Source: Oceanospirillum sp048270425
GTDB lineage: Bacteria > Pseudomonadota > Gammaproteobacteria > Pseudomonadales > Halomonadaceae
Assembly (NCBI GenBank): GCA_048270425.1
Contig: JBLWSY010000001.1
Location: 310,001-374,000 of the forward strand
Length of the DNA: 64,000 nucleotides
Direction: 5' to 3'
Shown: positions 46,988-55,793 of the stretch, one piece after another
Layout of the letters: each line of letters begins with the position of its first letter
Numbering within the stretch: the stretch's first letter is position 1
Notes under the pieces: generated by a model
Databases searched by the model: none
What the model was told of the DNA's origin: nothing
Seen by the model: the letters and a program-made list of their open reading frames with translations, nothing else
Made by a program: the position numbers and the translations under genes

Positions 46988-47017
46988 AAAAAACCTGATC
47001 CAAGGATCAGGTTTTTT
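46988..47017. terminator. Bidirectional terminator between mtnA and cheV
   Basis: AAAAAACCTGATC (46988-47000) and GATCAGGTTTTTT (47005-47017) form a 13-bp stem with T-runs on both strands. Confidence 0.9.
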
Positions 47018-47037
47018 TGTTTCTTAGTTTAAAAAAG

Positions 47038-47994
47038 TTACGCGGCATGAGATGGCTTCAGACGGGAAAGAACAGCATTCGCCAGTTCATTAGCATCGAA
47101 CTTGGCAATAAAGTCATCCGCGCCTACTTTTTCGACCATTGCTTTGTTAAATACTCCGCTCAATGAGGTATGAAGAAGGGTGTACAGATCTTTCATATCG
47201 GCATTTTCTTTCACACGACGGGTGAGGGTGTAACCATCCATCTCCGGCATTTCGATATCTGAGATCATCATCAGGTATTCATCATTAGGATGTTTACCGG
47301 CCATGGTAATTTCTTCAAGGTGCTGATATGCCTCAAGCCCATTTTTTAGCAGCGTGCAGGTGAACCCCACCGCTTCAAGGCATCTTTTGATCTGGTTGCG
47401 GGCAACTACAGAATCATCAACAACCAACACATTTTTGTTTGGCGCTGCGCCTTCACCGTTTTGCGCTTCGTAGGCTGAATCAAGCGCTTCGGTGATCGGG
47501 GCTTCAACCTCTTCATTAAACGGCATAATCTCAGCGATGATCTTTTCGACATCAATGATCTCAATGATCTCATCACCATATTTAGAGATGGCTGTCAGGT
47601 AATGTTCTTTACCAACCCCGCGTGGTGGTGGGTGAATGTCGCTCCACTCGATATTGATAATGTGCTCAACTTTGTCGACCAGAAAGCCCTGCATTTTGCG
47701 GTTGTACTCAGCCAGAATAACGCTTTTACCGCGAACTTTTTCCGAGTTGCCGTGGCCAATGGCCAATTTCAGATCGATAATCGGCAAAGGGCCATCCATC
47801 GTGTTGGCAACGCCAAGAGCAATAGGGTGGCGGTGGGGCATCTCGTTGAGGGCCGGGCAGGTGATAATCTTTTTCACCTTAAAGACATTGATGCCGTATA
47901 GCTGTTTATCTTCAAGCCTGAACAACAGTAATTCCAGCCGGTTTTCACCGGCCAGCTGCGTTCGCTGGTTAACACTGTTAAGAAGTTTGCTCAT
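47038..47994 (-). CDS. cheV: Chemotaxis protein CheV (CheW-receiver fusion)
   Basis: The 318-residue protein has an N-terminal CheW domain (about 15-160, LLLFRLEDKQLYGINVFKVKKI; later PPRGVGKEHYLTAI) and a C-terminal receiver domain (about 185-310) with VLVVDDSVVARNQIKRCLE and the phosphorylated Asp in MMISDIEMPEMDG. CheV couples receptors to CheA and dampens signalling when phosphorylated. It follows the EAL-HDOD gene by 13 bases on the same strand. Confidence 0.93.
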   Translation of the reverse strand: MSKLLNSVNQRTQLAGENRLELLLFRLEDKQLYGINVFKVKKIITCPALNEMPHRHPIALGVANTMDGPLPIIDLKLAIGHGNSEKVRGKSVILAEYNRKMQGFLVDKVEHIINIEWSDIHPPPRGVGKEHYLTAISKYGDEIIEIIDVEKIIAEIMPFNEEVEAPITEALDSAYEAQNGEGAAPNKNVLVVDDSVVARNQIKRCLEAVGFTCTLLKNGLEAYQHLEEITMAGKHPNDEYLMMISDIEMPEMDGYTLTRRVKENADMKDLYTLLHTSLSGVFNKAMVEKVGADDFIAKFDANELANAVLSRLKPSHAA

Positions 47995-48007
47995 TACACT
48001 TAAACCC

Positions 48008-49231
48008 CTATGTCTCTGCAGAGTTAGTTAGTCCCTGTTGCAGAGCGGTAGCCCATCGGCTTGCTTCCAGATAAGCCGAGTGTGCGAGATCCTTATCGAA
48101 CTGGCTGTCCTCAATTTTTTGCCAGTCCACATGCTCATAATAGATGGCACATTGCAGAGCTGCTCCGGTTCTTCCTTCAAAATGTAGCACAGCATCTTTA
48201 ATTGCAGCGCTTAACGGAAGTTCCGATAGAATCATGTCCATCGGAATATCGAGCAGAACATCCAGTAAAGAAATCAATCCGGCATTAAAGAAAATGGACT
48301 CATTTGGCCAGCCATTGGACTTCGCAAGCAGTTCGCACATTCTGGCTCTTGTCAGGGCCAGATAAAACAGATCCGGTGATCGGGTAGTCGTCTCTGACAG
48401 TGCAATAACCAGGCTGATACTTCTTAGCGAGTTGAGCCCCAGGTAGATCAAAGCCTCTTTGATGCTGTTGATTTTGCGATTAAAGTTATAATACGCAGAA
48501 TTAATGAATCTTAACAGTTTATAGTATAGCTGTAAGTCCTGAACAATCAGATTTTCCAGATCTTCTAATGAAACATTGACATCCCCCAGCATGTTGAGGA
48601 TTTCCAGTGCGATCAATTTATTGCTGGGGAATTGTTTGATATCTGTGGTTTCCGGACGAGGCAGGTAGCGTCCCTGGATGGTTTCAATCCCCTGATTTCT
48701 TAACTCGGTATAAAGTGTTTCATCATCAACTTCAGAGGCGATACAACGCCAGCTGCTGTTAACCTGCCGGTTGAGATGCTTTTTGGTGTAATACTCACTT
48801 GGTGCGCGGATAAAACTGATGTGGTTTAGTAATTCTTCAGACAGATCCGGCAGATCTCCATGACTGATTGAAAGGCCAAAATGCGCCCCTCGTTTTTTTA
48901 GTCCTTTAATCAATAAGGGGTCAACCCGTATAGCCTGCCTCGATTCGAGCATTAACCAGAACTGATCCATTGGGAAGCGTAGTTCGTTATAGATCAGACG
49001 GACAGTCTCAGCATCCGCCAGAAGCAGGGCAGGCCGCTCATTAAGAAGATCATGTATTCTGGGATCTGTGAGGGCTGCTGAGATAATCTCAGGTAGGGCA
49101 GGTTGATATTGTCCTTTGTCTCCGGCCATAAGTTCGTAGGCAATGACATTGAAATCTGCATCGCATACAGGAATTCGGGCGAAGGGGGTTTCTGATCTGT
49201 TTTCCACTCTGGTATCTGCCGTTAAGTCCAC
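48008..49231 (-). CDS. EAL-like/HDOD domain signalling protein (YuxH type)
   Basis: A 407-residue cytoplasmic protein. The N-terminal part (about 1-200) is a shortened EAL-like fold beginning ARIPVCDADFNVIAYELMAGD; the catalytic EAL signature is replaced by YELMAG, so it is unlikely to degrade cyclic di-GMP. The C-terminal half is an HDOD domain (LIALEILNMLGDVNVSLEDLENLIVQDLQLYYKLLRFINS). Such proteins act in motility or cyclic di-GMP networks. Translationally close to cheV, so probably a partner of chemotaxis signalling. Confidence 0.88.
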   Translation of the reverse strand: MDLTADTRVENRSETPFARIPVCDADFNVIAYELMAGDKGQYQPALPEIISAALTDPRIHDLLNERPALLLADAETVRLIYNELRFPMDQFWLMLESRQAIRVDPLLIKGLKKRGAHFGLSISHGDLPDLSEELLNHISFIRAPSEYYTKKHLNRQVNSSWRCIASEVDDETLYTELRNQGIETIQGRYLPRPETTDIKQFPSNKLIALEILNMLGDVNVSLEDLENLIVQDLQLYYKLLRFINSAYYNFNRKINSIKEALIYLGLNSLRSISLVIALSETTTRSPDLFYLALTRARMCELLAKSNGWPNESIFFNAGLISLLDVLLDIPMDMILSELPLSAAIKDAVLHFEGRTGAALQCAIYYEHVDWQKIEDSQFDKDLAHSAYLEASRWATALQQGLTNSAET

Positions 49232-49319
49232 TTTCAGCCATCTTACCCTGATTGTTTTCTATTACTATGGTGTCCTTGTAAACAATCTGATCTATATGAA
49301 AAAAAGTAAGAAAATAGTG

Positions 49320-49347
49320 TTGACGCTAAAAAATAATAGCCTATAAT
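49320..49347 (+). promoter_or_regulatory. Promoter of tRNA-Asn
   Basis: TTGACG (49320-49325) and a perfect TATAAT (49342-49347) are separated by 16 bp, 21 bases before the tRNA, followed by a GCGCC discriminator typical of stringently controlled stable-RNA promoters. Confidence 0.85.
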
Positions 49348-49368
49348 ACGCGCCATCTCTTAGAGAGA

Positions 49369-49444
49369 TCCCTGATAGCTCAGTTGGTAGAGCAGTAGAC
49401 TGTTAATCTATTGGTCGCAGGTTCGAGTCCTGCTCGGGGAGCCA
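49369..49444 (+). tRNA. tRNA-Asn (GTT anticodon)
   Basis: The 76-base gene begins TCCCTGATAGCTCAG and ends GGGGAGCCA, with encoded CCA. Acceptor stem TCCCTGA/TCGGGGA pairs with one G-T. The anticodon GTT is at 49402-49404 in loop CTGTTAA. The T arm has GGTTCGAGTCC. It has its own promoter and terminator. Confidence 0.97.
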
Positions 49445-49450
49445 AATTCT

Positions 49451-49485
49451 AAAAACCCGCTTTCTTCGGAAAGCGGGTTTTTTTA
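49451..49485 (+). terminator. Intrinsic terminator of tRNA-Asn
   Basis: AAAAACCCGCTTTC (49451-49464) and GAAAGCGGGTTTTT (49469-49482) close a TTCG tetraloop; more T follow. Very stable. Confidence 0.93.
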
Positions 49486-49532
49486 TATCTGCAGTTTTAC
49501 CCTTGTGCAGAATCTGGAAAATCAGGCATAAA

Positions 49533-49564
49533 AAAACCTCACAGAGCATGCTCTGTGAGGTTTT
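49533..49564 (-). terminator. Terminator of fabV
   Basis: A perfect 32-base palindrome centred on GCATGC, with A-runs on the left (T-run for the minus strand), 17 bases after the fabV stop. Confidence 0.88.
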
Positions 49565-49581
49565 AGGGGGTAGCCCCGGAT

Positions 49582-50784
49582 TTAGAGTTCGATTGGCTCG
49601 AAATCCACGACAGGGTTTACGTCCGCTTCGTAATCAACACCATCAACGCCGAAACCAAACAGCTTCAGGAACTCGTCCTTGTACAGTTGGTAATCGGTTA
49701 CTTCGAACAGGTTTTCAGTAGTTACCTGAGGCCACAACTCGCGGCAAGCCTGCTGAACTTCTTCTTTCAGTTCCCAGTCATCAAGACGCAGACGGTTGGT
49801 ATCGTCGGTTGCCGGAGCTGAGTTGTCGTCTTTGAACAGCTGGGTACTGAACATACGGTGAATCTGCTGCATGCAGCCTTCGTGCAGACCCTGTTCACGC
49901 ATAATGCGGAATACCATGGCCAGATACAGAGGCATGACCGGAATAGCTGAAGAGGCCTGAGTTACAACGGACTTCAGTACCGCAACGTTTGCGCTGCCGC
50001 CTTTCTCGCCCAGTTTACTGTTCAGAGCAGTTGCTGCGCGGTCCAGATCTTCTTTCGCTTTACCCAGTGCACCGTGCCAGTAGATTGGCCAGGTGATGTC
50101 GGTGCCGATGTAAGAGTAAGCAACGGTTTTGCAGCCTTCAGCCAGAACGCCTGCGTCGTTCAGAGCGTTGATCCACAACTCCCAGTCTTCACCGCCCATT
50201 ACGGTTACGGTGTCAGCAACTTCCTGCTCAGTAGCGGGTTCGATTTCAGCTTCAGTGATCACATCTTTGTTAGTGTCAATCGCAGTGGAGCGGTACGGCT
50301 GGCCGATTGGCTTCAGGCTCGAACGGATCACTTCGCCGGTATCCGGCAGTTTGCGAACCGGAGAAGCCAGAGAGTAAACCACCATATCGATATCGCCCAG
50401 ATCCTGTTTGATCAGTTCGATAACTTTAGCGCGCGCTTCATGGGAGAAGGCGTCGCCATTAATGCTTTTTGCATACAGGCCAGCTTCGGTAGCGGCTTTA
50501 TCGAAAGCTGCCGCGTTGTACCAGCCTGCTGTACCGGTTTTTTTCTCAGTCGCTGGCTTTTCAAAGAAAACACCGATGGTAGAAGCGCCGGAGCCAAAAG
50601 CAGCTGCAATGCGGGAGGAAAGACCGTAACCGCTTGAAGAACCGATCACCAGTACGCGCTTAGGTCCATTTTTGATTGGGCCTTGTGCTTTGGTGAACTC
50701 GATCTGTTCACGCACATTGGCTTCACATCCTGTTGGGTGGGTTGTTGTACAAATAAAACCGCGAATTTTTGGCTTAATAATCAT
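49582..50784 (-). CDS. fabV: Enoyl-[acyl-carrier-protein] reductase FabV
   Basis: FabV reduces enoyl-ACP in the last step of fatty-acid elongation and is naturally insensitive to triclosan. The 400-residue enzyme has IRGFICTTTHPTGCE, NAD motif VLVIGSSSGYGLSSRIAAAFG and the Y-x8-K active site in PIYWHGALGKAK. Monocistronic, with strong terminator. Confidence 0.96.
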   Translation of the reverse strand: MIIKPKIRGFICTTTHPTGCEANVREQIEFTKAQGPIKNGPKRVLVIGSSSGYGLSSRIAAAFGSGASTIGVFFEKPATEKKTGTAGWYNAAAFDKAATEAGLYAKSINGDAFSHEARAKVIELIKQDLGDIDMVVYSLASPVRKLPDTGEVIRSSLKPIGQPYRSTAIDTNKDVITEAEIEPATEQEVADTVTVMGGEDWELWINALNDAGVLAEGCKTVAYSYIGTDITWPIYWHGALGKAKEDLDRAATALNSKLGEKGGSANVAVLKSVVTQASSAIPVMPLYLAMVFRIMREQGLHEGCMQQIHRMFSTQLFKDDNSAPATDDTNRLRLDDWELKEEVQQACRELWPQVTTENLFEVTDYQLYKDEFLKLFGFGVDGVDYEADVNPVVDFEPIEL

Positions 50785-50912
50785 AATTCGTCTGCGTTGT
50801 TAATCTCTTCGGGTGGAGCAGGCGGCGGCAAGAGTGCCGATGCCCAGTTGAGGCAATGATACCTTACTCTTATTCGAAGGTCTTGTGCTGCAGCGGTGAA
50901 TTAACTGTTTGA

Positions 50913-51086
50913 TTAGGCAGCTTTTGCAACGTTTCTTTTCCTTTGTTGGATTTGTGTACAGGAACGGCAGAATTCAAGGTAGCGTCCCTCAAGAGGCAGA
51001 TAAAACACTGATCGCGGCAAACGTCTGAAGCAGGCCCTGCAGGTATAGCCGGAAAAGTGACCATTGTAGTAAGACTGATGTTTCAT
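50913..51086 (-). CDS. Small zinc-ribbon-like protein
   Basis: A 57-residue protein starting MKHQSYYNGHFSGYTC with C-x2-C (residues 16 and 19) and C-x2-C (40 and 43), separated by 20 residues, likely a structural zinc site. The ATG at 51084-51086 is preceded by AGGAGG six bases away, one of the best ribosome sites in the window, so it is probably made. Many basic residues at the C-terminus (QQRKRNVAKAA) fit nucleic-acid or ribosome contact. No known family recognised. Confidence 0.6.
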   Translation of the reverse strand: MKHQSYYNGHFSGYTCRACFRRLPRSVFYLPLEGRYLEFCRSCTQIQQRKRNVAKAA

Positions 51087-51352
51087 TTTTTCCTCCTGTA
51101 ACGACAAGTGAGGAGTTTCAGGCTGGTTTTGAATAAAAGGCAGAGAAGCGGAAAATAGGTTGGCGTTTTAAACGCTGGTTCTGCTTCAGCTGTCCGACCT
51201 AAAACATAAGATTGAAACTGACGACGCCCGCTATTCTGGAATATCTTTGTGACGTTGCTATTAAGACTGACGTTAGGGAATTTTTACTTTTGATCTATAT
51301 CATTTGATCTGCAGCGAAGGCATTATGCCAAAACGTAATTTCAAACGGATGT

Positions 51353-51742
51353 ATGGTTGTTATGCTATTCGGTTTTCTTGTTTTACTGTTCTGTCAGTTT
51401 CTTGGTGAACTGATTGTGCGTTATCTGGATTGGCCATTTCCCGGCCCTGTGGTAGGTATGGTGCTCTTGCTGATTGGCCTGATGGTCAATGGTGGCGTTC
51501 CCCAAGGGGTTCGTGATGCCAGTGAAGGGTTGTTGACCTACCTGGCCCTGTTATTTGTTCCGGCAGGTGTTGGTCTGATGGTGCACTATCGACTGATCGC
51601 CGCAGATGGGTTGGTAATTGCGACGGCTCTGGTGTTGAGTACTGCGGTGACCTTATTAGTTACCGGCGTGCTGCTTAACAAGCTGGCTGCAAAGCATATC
51701 GAACCTGCAGAACAGTCTACTGAGGAGAAGGGGCATGGATGA
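51353..51742 (+). CDS. CidA/LrgA-family membrane protein
   Basis: A 129-residue protein with four helices: FGFLVLLFCQFLGELIV, FPGPVVGMVLLLIGLMVNG, LTYLALLFVPAGVGLMVHYRLI and a final one. These are holin-like CidA/LrgA features. With LrgB it forms a pair linked to murein hydrolase control and, in plants and bacteria, to glycolate or pyruvate movement. Its last 8 bases overlap lrgB. Confidence 0.92.
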   Translation: MVVMLFGFLVLLFCQFLGELIVRYLDWPFPGPVVGMVLLLIGLMVNGGVPQGVRDASEGLLTYLALLFVPAGVGLMVHYRLIAADGLVIATALVLSTAVTLLVTGVLLNKLAAKHIEPAEQSTEEKGHG

Positions 51743-52454
51743 GCTTAATACGCTGTGGGTTTATCTCTCTGCCAGTCCTATCATGAGCATTATGGTGACC
51801 CTGGCTGCCTTTCTGATCGCCAGTCGAATAAATCGTTTGGCAGGGGGGAGTGCCTTTCTTCACCCTGTGATTGTTGCTATCGCTTTGATAGTGGCCTTTC
51901 TGATGCTGATCGATATGAATTATCAGCAGTATTTTGAAGGAGCGCAGTTTATCCACTTCCTGCTTGGCCCAGCTACAGTCGCTTTGGCTGTCCCGCTTTA
52001 TGATCATCTTGAGCGGGTTAAGCAGATGTTCTGGCCGCTGATCATCGCTTGTGTTTCCGGAATTATCACGGCTGCACTGTCTACCATCGCGATTGTTGTA
52101 GGGATGGGAGGCAGCCGTGAAACAGTGCTCTCTCTGACGCCGAAATCCGTTACGTCACCTATCGCAATGGGAATTGCCGAAAAAATTGGCGGTTACCCGT
52201 CACTGACCGCTGGCCTTGTGCTGGTGACCGGTGCTATCGGTTGTGTGATCGGGCCTTTACTGTTTAAAGCGTTAAAAATTAATGACCACAGTGTGCAGGG
52301 CTTTACCATGGGCCTTGCGGCTCATGGTTTTGGTACCGCGCAGAGCTTTACGGTCAGCTCTGTAGCGGGAGCATTTGCCGGTCTTGCGATGGGGCTGACC
52401 GGCATGCTGAGTGCTTTTATCCTGCCTCTGGTGGTACGTTTTCTTGGGGTTTAA
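51735..52454 (+). CDS. lrgB: LrgB-family membrane protein
   Basis: A 239-residue membrane protein with FIHFLLGPATVALAVPLYDH, LTPKSVTSPIAMGIAEKIGG and KINDHSVQGFTMGLAAHGFGTA, motifs of LrgB/CidB. Partner of the preceding CidA/LrgA protein. Its 3' end overlaps the convergent EamA gene by 38 bases. Confidence 0.94.
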   Translation: MDELNTLWVYLSASPIMSIMVTLAAFLIASRINRLAGGSAFLHPVIVAIALIVAFLMLIDMNYQQYFEGAQFIHFLLGPATVALAVPLYDHLERVKQMFWPLIIACVSGIITAALSTIAIVVGMGGSRETVLSLTPKSVTSPIAMGIAEKIGGYPSLTAGLVLVTGAIGCVIGPLLFKALKINDHSVQGFTMGLAAHGFGTAQSFTVSSVAGAFAGLAMGLTGMLSAFILPLVVRFLGV

Positions 52455-53385
52455 GCGTTCCGTCTGATACCAGATCATCCTTCAGGCTCGCAGCATTGCG
52501 GGCCTTTTCTTTAAATTTCCTGTCCGGCATCTGACTTAAAGCAAGTCCTGCAATCACAAGAAAACTTGCAATGATCTGCCCCTGAGTAAAGCGCTCGTCC
52601 AAAATCAGGAAAGCCATAATCACGGTGAAAACCGGAATCAGATTGGTGTAGGCACTGGCATGGGTGGCCTGAATCTGCTGCACTGACCAGTTGTAGAGCC
52701 CGTAAGCGCCCAGTGTTATCAAAGCCCCCAGATAAAGAATGGATAGAATACCTTCCTGATAGAAGACCATCTGGCCCTCTGCAGAAAGAGCAAGGGGCAG
52801 GAAGAAAACAGTACCGAAGAACGACTGAAATGCAGTGATAAACCAGGCGCTGTAACGGTCCGAGAGTTTCTTCAGAATCAGGGTGTAAACGGCGGCACAG
52901 ATCATCGCCATCAGTTCCATCAGGTTGCCAAATACCGGATTGGGCGCGTTTTCATCCGCCTGGCTGCTGGTGCTTAAAAGAATGGCTCCGGCAATAGCGA
53001 GCGCAAAGCCCAGCATTGTCCAGGCATTGACGCTTTCTTTTAGCCAGAAGGCAGCGCCAATGGCTACCAGCATGGGGAGTAAGGCGGTAATCATACCGGC
53101 CTGAGATGCGCTGGTATTCTCAAGTGCAAGACTCTCAAAAATGAAATAGAGACCGGGCTCCGCAAAGGCTAAGACCAGTAACCAGAGCTTGTCTTTATGA
53201 GGAATATGTTCAGGTCTGAGCAGTTTCCAGAAGGGTAGGAAACAGATCGCTGCAACCAACATACGGCCAAAAATAACCCATTCCGGCGGATACCATTGAA
53301 AGGCGTATTTCAGAGCAATAAAGGAGCTGGCCCAGAGTAGCATCGCTAACAGGAGGGCAAGGGTGGCCATATAGCGTGGAGCCAT
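52417..53385 (-). CDS. EamA/DMT-family transporter
   Basis: A 322-residue protein with about ten helices in two EamA repeats (LLLAMLLWASSFIALKYAFQWYPP; GALITLGAYGLYNWSVQQIQATHASAYTNLIPVFTVIMAFLILDERF). The ATG at 53383-53385 is chosen because membrane-family sequence starts there. Unrelated in detail to the other EamA gene at 12.9 kb. The last 38 bases overlap lrgB on the opposite strand. Substrate unknown. Confidence 0.86.
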   Translation of the reverse strand: MAPRYMATLALLLAMLLWASSFIALKYAFQWYPPEWVIFGRMLVAAICFLPFWKLLRPEHIPHKDKLWLLVLAFAEPGLYFIFESLALENTSASQAGMITALLPMLVAIGAAFWLKESVNAWTMLGFALAIAGAILLSTSSQADENAPNPVFGNLMELMAMICAAVYTLILKKLSDRYSAWFITAFQSFFGTVFFLPLALSAEGQMVFYQEGILSILYLGALITLGAYGLYNWSVQQIQATHASAYTNLIPVFTVIMAFLILDERFTQGQIIASFLVIAGLALSQMPDRKFKEKARNAASLKDDLVSDGTLKPQENVPPEAG

Positions 53386-53516
53386 TGTATTTTCTCGCTG
53401 CATACAGGAAATAAAGAGATATCGGGTAGAGGACAAGATTAGGCTTGGTTGATATTGCTGTCCAGCGAGAAAATGATCAGCCGAATAGAATGTCCGATTA
53501 CTGAAATTTAAAACGA

Positions 53517-53548
53517 CAAAAGCCCCTGCAGCGTTGCAGGGGCTTTTG
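53517..53548 (-). terminator. Terminator of the cytochrome operon
   Basis: CAAAAGCCCCTGCA (53517-53530) and TGCAGGGGCTTTTG (53535-53548), loop GCGT. It lies 34 bases after the octaheme gene. Confidence 0.82.
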
Positions 53549-53581
53549 GTTTTAACGGGCTTGTTGAAGAAAAGCCTTTAC

Positions 53582-54919
53582 TTAGTCTTCGATTTTACCG
53601 GTTTCCAGACGCTTCTTATGGATGCCCTGCAGTTTGTACAGATCCTGCTGCAGTTCGAAGAAGCCATGCCAGTGGGCATAGTCTGGTGCACCCATCATAG
53701 CGCCGTGACGGGCGCGACGGCCTTCATGGTGCCATAGATGGTAGAAGGTGATCTGGAATTCATCAGTCCAAGGGTTATCCTTCAGCAGACCTTTCTCCTT
53801 CAGCTCATCCAGCATCTTCTTCGCCGGAGCGTAATACTCAACATTGTAGAGTTTTACCGCTTTGTCACCTTGCTTGAAGAAGCCTTCGGTGTGACGGGGG
53901 CTGTGACAGGAGCTACATACCTGCTCCATCTTCTTACGACCTTCAACACCGTTGCCCAGTAGTGGACTCAGTACATCATCAGAGTTACGAACTTTGGACT
54001 CTTTCGCCCACAGGTTCCAGTAGAGACGCTCAGTAATGTTGTGGGTTGTGCTCAGTTCCCCAATGCCACTCATGTGACAGGTTGCACAGGTTGGTGCGCG
54101 GTAATCACCCGGCTCCCAGCCATCCGGTGGAGAATCCCACTTCCAGTTGTTGCCGTCAGCGTTAAAGATGTGGCCATGCTTACTGTTGTTGAATACTTCA
54201 ATATCCGGATGGTCCGGGCCAAGGTGACAAGACGCACAAGCGGCGGGCTTACGGGCTTCTGCAATTGAGAATTTATGTCGGGTATGGCACGCCGAGCAGT
54301 TACCGGTAGCACCATCGGGATAGATGTTACCCATACCGGCATTTGGCCAGGTTGTCGGGTCCGGGCGACCTTCTTTATCCAGTTTGATCTCAGTACCGTG
54401 GCATTGAATACAGCCGGTTTCGTTTGGCGCGTTACCAAACTCTTTGTTGTTTCGGCCTTCGTGTACCTTGACCAATGCATGCAGGCTGTCTTTTGGAATA
54501 ATCTGATGATAAGAACGGAAGTGACCACTCTGATTGAACTGCTCCTGTTCTTTCGGGTGGCAACGGCCACAGGTAGCAGGGGAGACCAAGGGAGAGATGT
54601 AGACATTCTTCAGGTCACCTTTGTTGTGCAGTTGCGCATCAGGTTGGCCTTTTTTGGCTGCGTGACAGTCATTACAGCCTACGCTGACATGGCTATGACG
54701 GCTGTCCTTCCAGTCTGCCACAATGCCAGGCTGCTCTTTCTGGTGACAGCTGATACAGGCCTTATCCGTTTCACTTAAACCTCGTTTGAAGTTCAGTGTT
54801 TTAACCTGGCTCATATCCGTGCTGGTATTCGACTCAGCCGCCATTCCAGCGCTACTGAATACCAGCAGGCAGAGCGCCAGCAGTATCAGTATCGGGCGGT
54901 AGACGTTTTTTATGGTCAT
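53582..54919 (-). CDS. haoA: Octaheme c-type cytochrome, hydroxylamine-oxidoreductase family
   Basis: A 445-residue periplasmic protein: signal peptide (about 1-27) and eight CxxCH heme motifs in order CISCH, CNDCH, CGRCH, CIQCH, CSACH, CASCH, CATCH, CSSCH. Length, heme count and the segment GAPDYAHWHGFFELQQDL place it in the HAO/octaheme family. Its location beside a tetraheme NapC/NirT gene matches the epsilonproteobacterial haoC-haoA pair, which acts in hydroxylamine or nitrite reduction. Whether it has the cross-linking tyrosine of ammonia-oxidiser HAO needs an alignment. The ATG at 54919 has GAGG six bases upstream. Confidence 0.85.
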   Translation of the reverse strand: MTIKNVYRPILILLALCLLVFSSAGMAAESNTSTDMSQVKTLNFKRGLSETDKACISCHQKEQPGIVADWKDSRHSHVSVGCNDCHAAKKGQPDAQLHNKGDLKNVYISPLVSPATCGRCHPKEQEQFNQSGHFRSYHQIIPKDSLHALVKVHEGRNNKEFGNAPNETGCIQCHGTEIKLDKEGRPDPTTWPNAGMGNIYPDGATGNCSACHTRHKFSIAEARKPAACASCHLGPDHPDIEVFNNSKHGHIFNADGNNWKWDSPPDGWEPGDYRAPTCATCHMSGIGELSTTHNITERLYWNLWAKESKVRNSDDVLSPLLGNGVEGRKKMEQVCSSCHSPRHTEGFFKQGDKAVKLYNVEYYAPAKKMLDELKEKGLLKDNPWTDEFQITFYHLWHHEGRRARHGAMMGAPDYAHWHGFFELQQDLYKLQGIHKKRLETGKIED

Positions 54920-55003
54920 GGTAAACCTCATCATCCTATCGGTCTGTTTTTTGTTTTGTGGCATCACGGTATGCGTATGCCGTTATTATTTTTCTGTACT
55001 TAC

Positions 55004-55570
55004 TTATCTTGTGGTGACCGGACCAAAGTGACGTTTCAGCTCTTGCTCAAGGTTTTTGTGGCCAACGCTATGGCAGTCAATACAGCTTTTTTCGGTGGAG
55101 CCCATGAAATAGGGCTTATGAGCGACAAACTGTTTGTTACTGCTCTCTGAGCCCGATTGAAGATTGTTGTGACACTTGAGGCAGCCCGAGTCGTAAACAA
55201 ACTCGTTTGCCCGTTTACGTTTGGCATACCAGTCGACATCATCCGCTCCCAGAACAAACTCTTTCCAGACATCCCATGCGCCGCTTTTCGCTTTTACATA
55301 TAGGTAGGAAACGTAATTGTCCTGAGGGAGATGGCAGTCTGAACAAAGGGCCTGAACACCCTTAGTGGAGGCACCGCCGTGAATGTCGTTAAGGAATGAA
55401 GCTTTTACAGGCTTCATGCTGTGACACCCGCCGCAAAATGCCTGATCGGAGGTGGCGTGAAGTGCATAGTCGGTTCCCATCCAGCTGACCACTGAGAAAA
55501 GTCCCAGTAATGCACCAATCACAATAATAGCGAGTAACCCTTTTTTTATTTTGGAATTCCGTAGCGCCAA
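55004..55570 (-). CDS. haoC: Tetraheme NapC/NirT-type cytochrome, partner of the octaheme protein
   Basis: A 188-residue protein with one N-terminal helix (LLAIIVIGALLGLFSVVSWMG) anchoring it to the inner membrane and four CxxCH motifs (CGGCH, CSDCH, CLKCH, CIDCH). It would carry electrons between the quinone pool and the octaheme cytochrome. The start is TTG at 55570; no ATG precedes the helix and the ribosome site is poor. It is 84 bases upstream of the octaheme gene in one operon. Confidence 0.85.
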   Translation of the reverse strand: MALRNSKIKKGLLAIIVIGALLGLFSVVSWMGTDYALHATSDQAFCGGCHSMKPVKASFLNDIHGGASTKGVQALCSDCHLPQDNYVSYLYVKAKSGAWDVWKEFVLGADDVDWYAKRKRANEFVYDSGCLKCHNNLQSGSESSNKQFVAHKPYFMGSTEKSCIDCHSVGHKNLEQELKRHFGPVTTR

Positions 55571-55793
55571 TTCTCTACTCTCTGTGTGGGAATTTAATAG
55601 CTAGGGTAGCTTATGCAATTAATTATGCACAATAAAAGTGCGGTTTTAGCGGAACTTTTTTGTTAAGAGAAAGTAATGTCTAATATATTGAGAGCAGGCA
55701 GTAAGATCAGTGTTGATTATGAGGTAATGCAACGAAATCAATGGCTTGGGCTTGTACCACAAGCCATGACTTCGCTTAGCAATAGAAGGGGGA

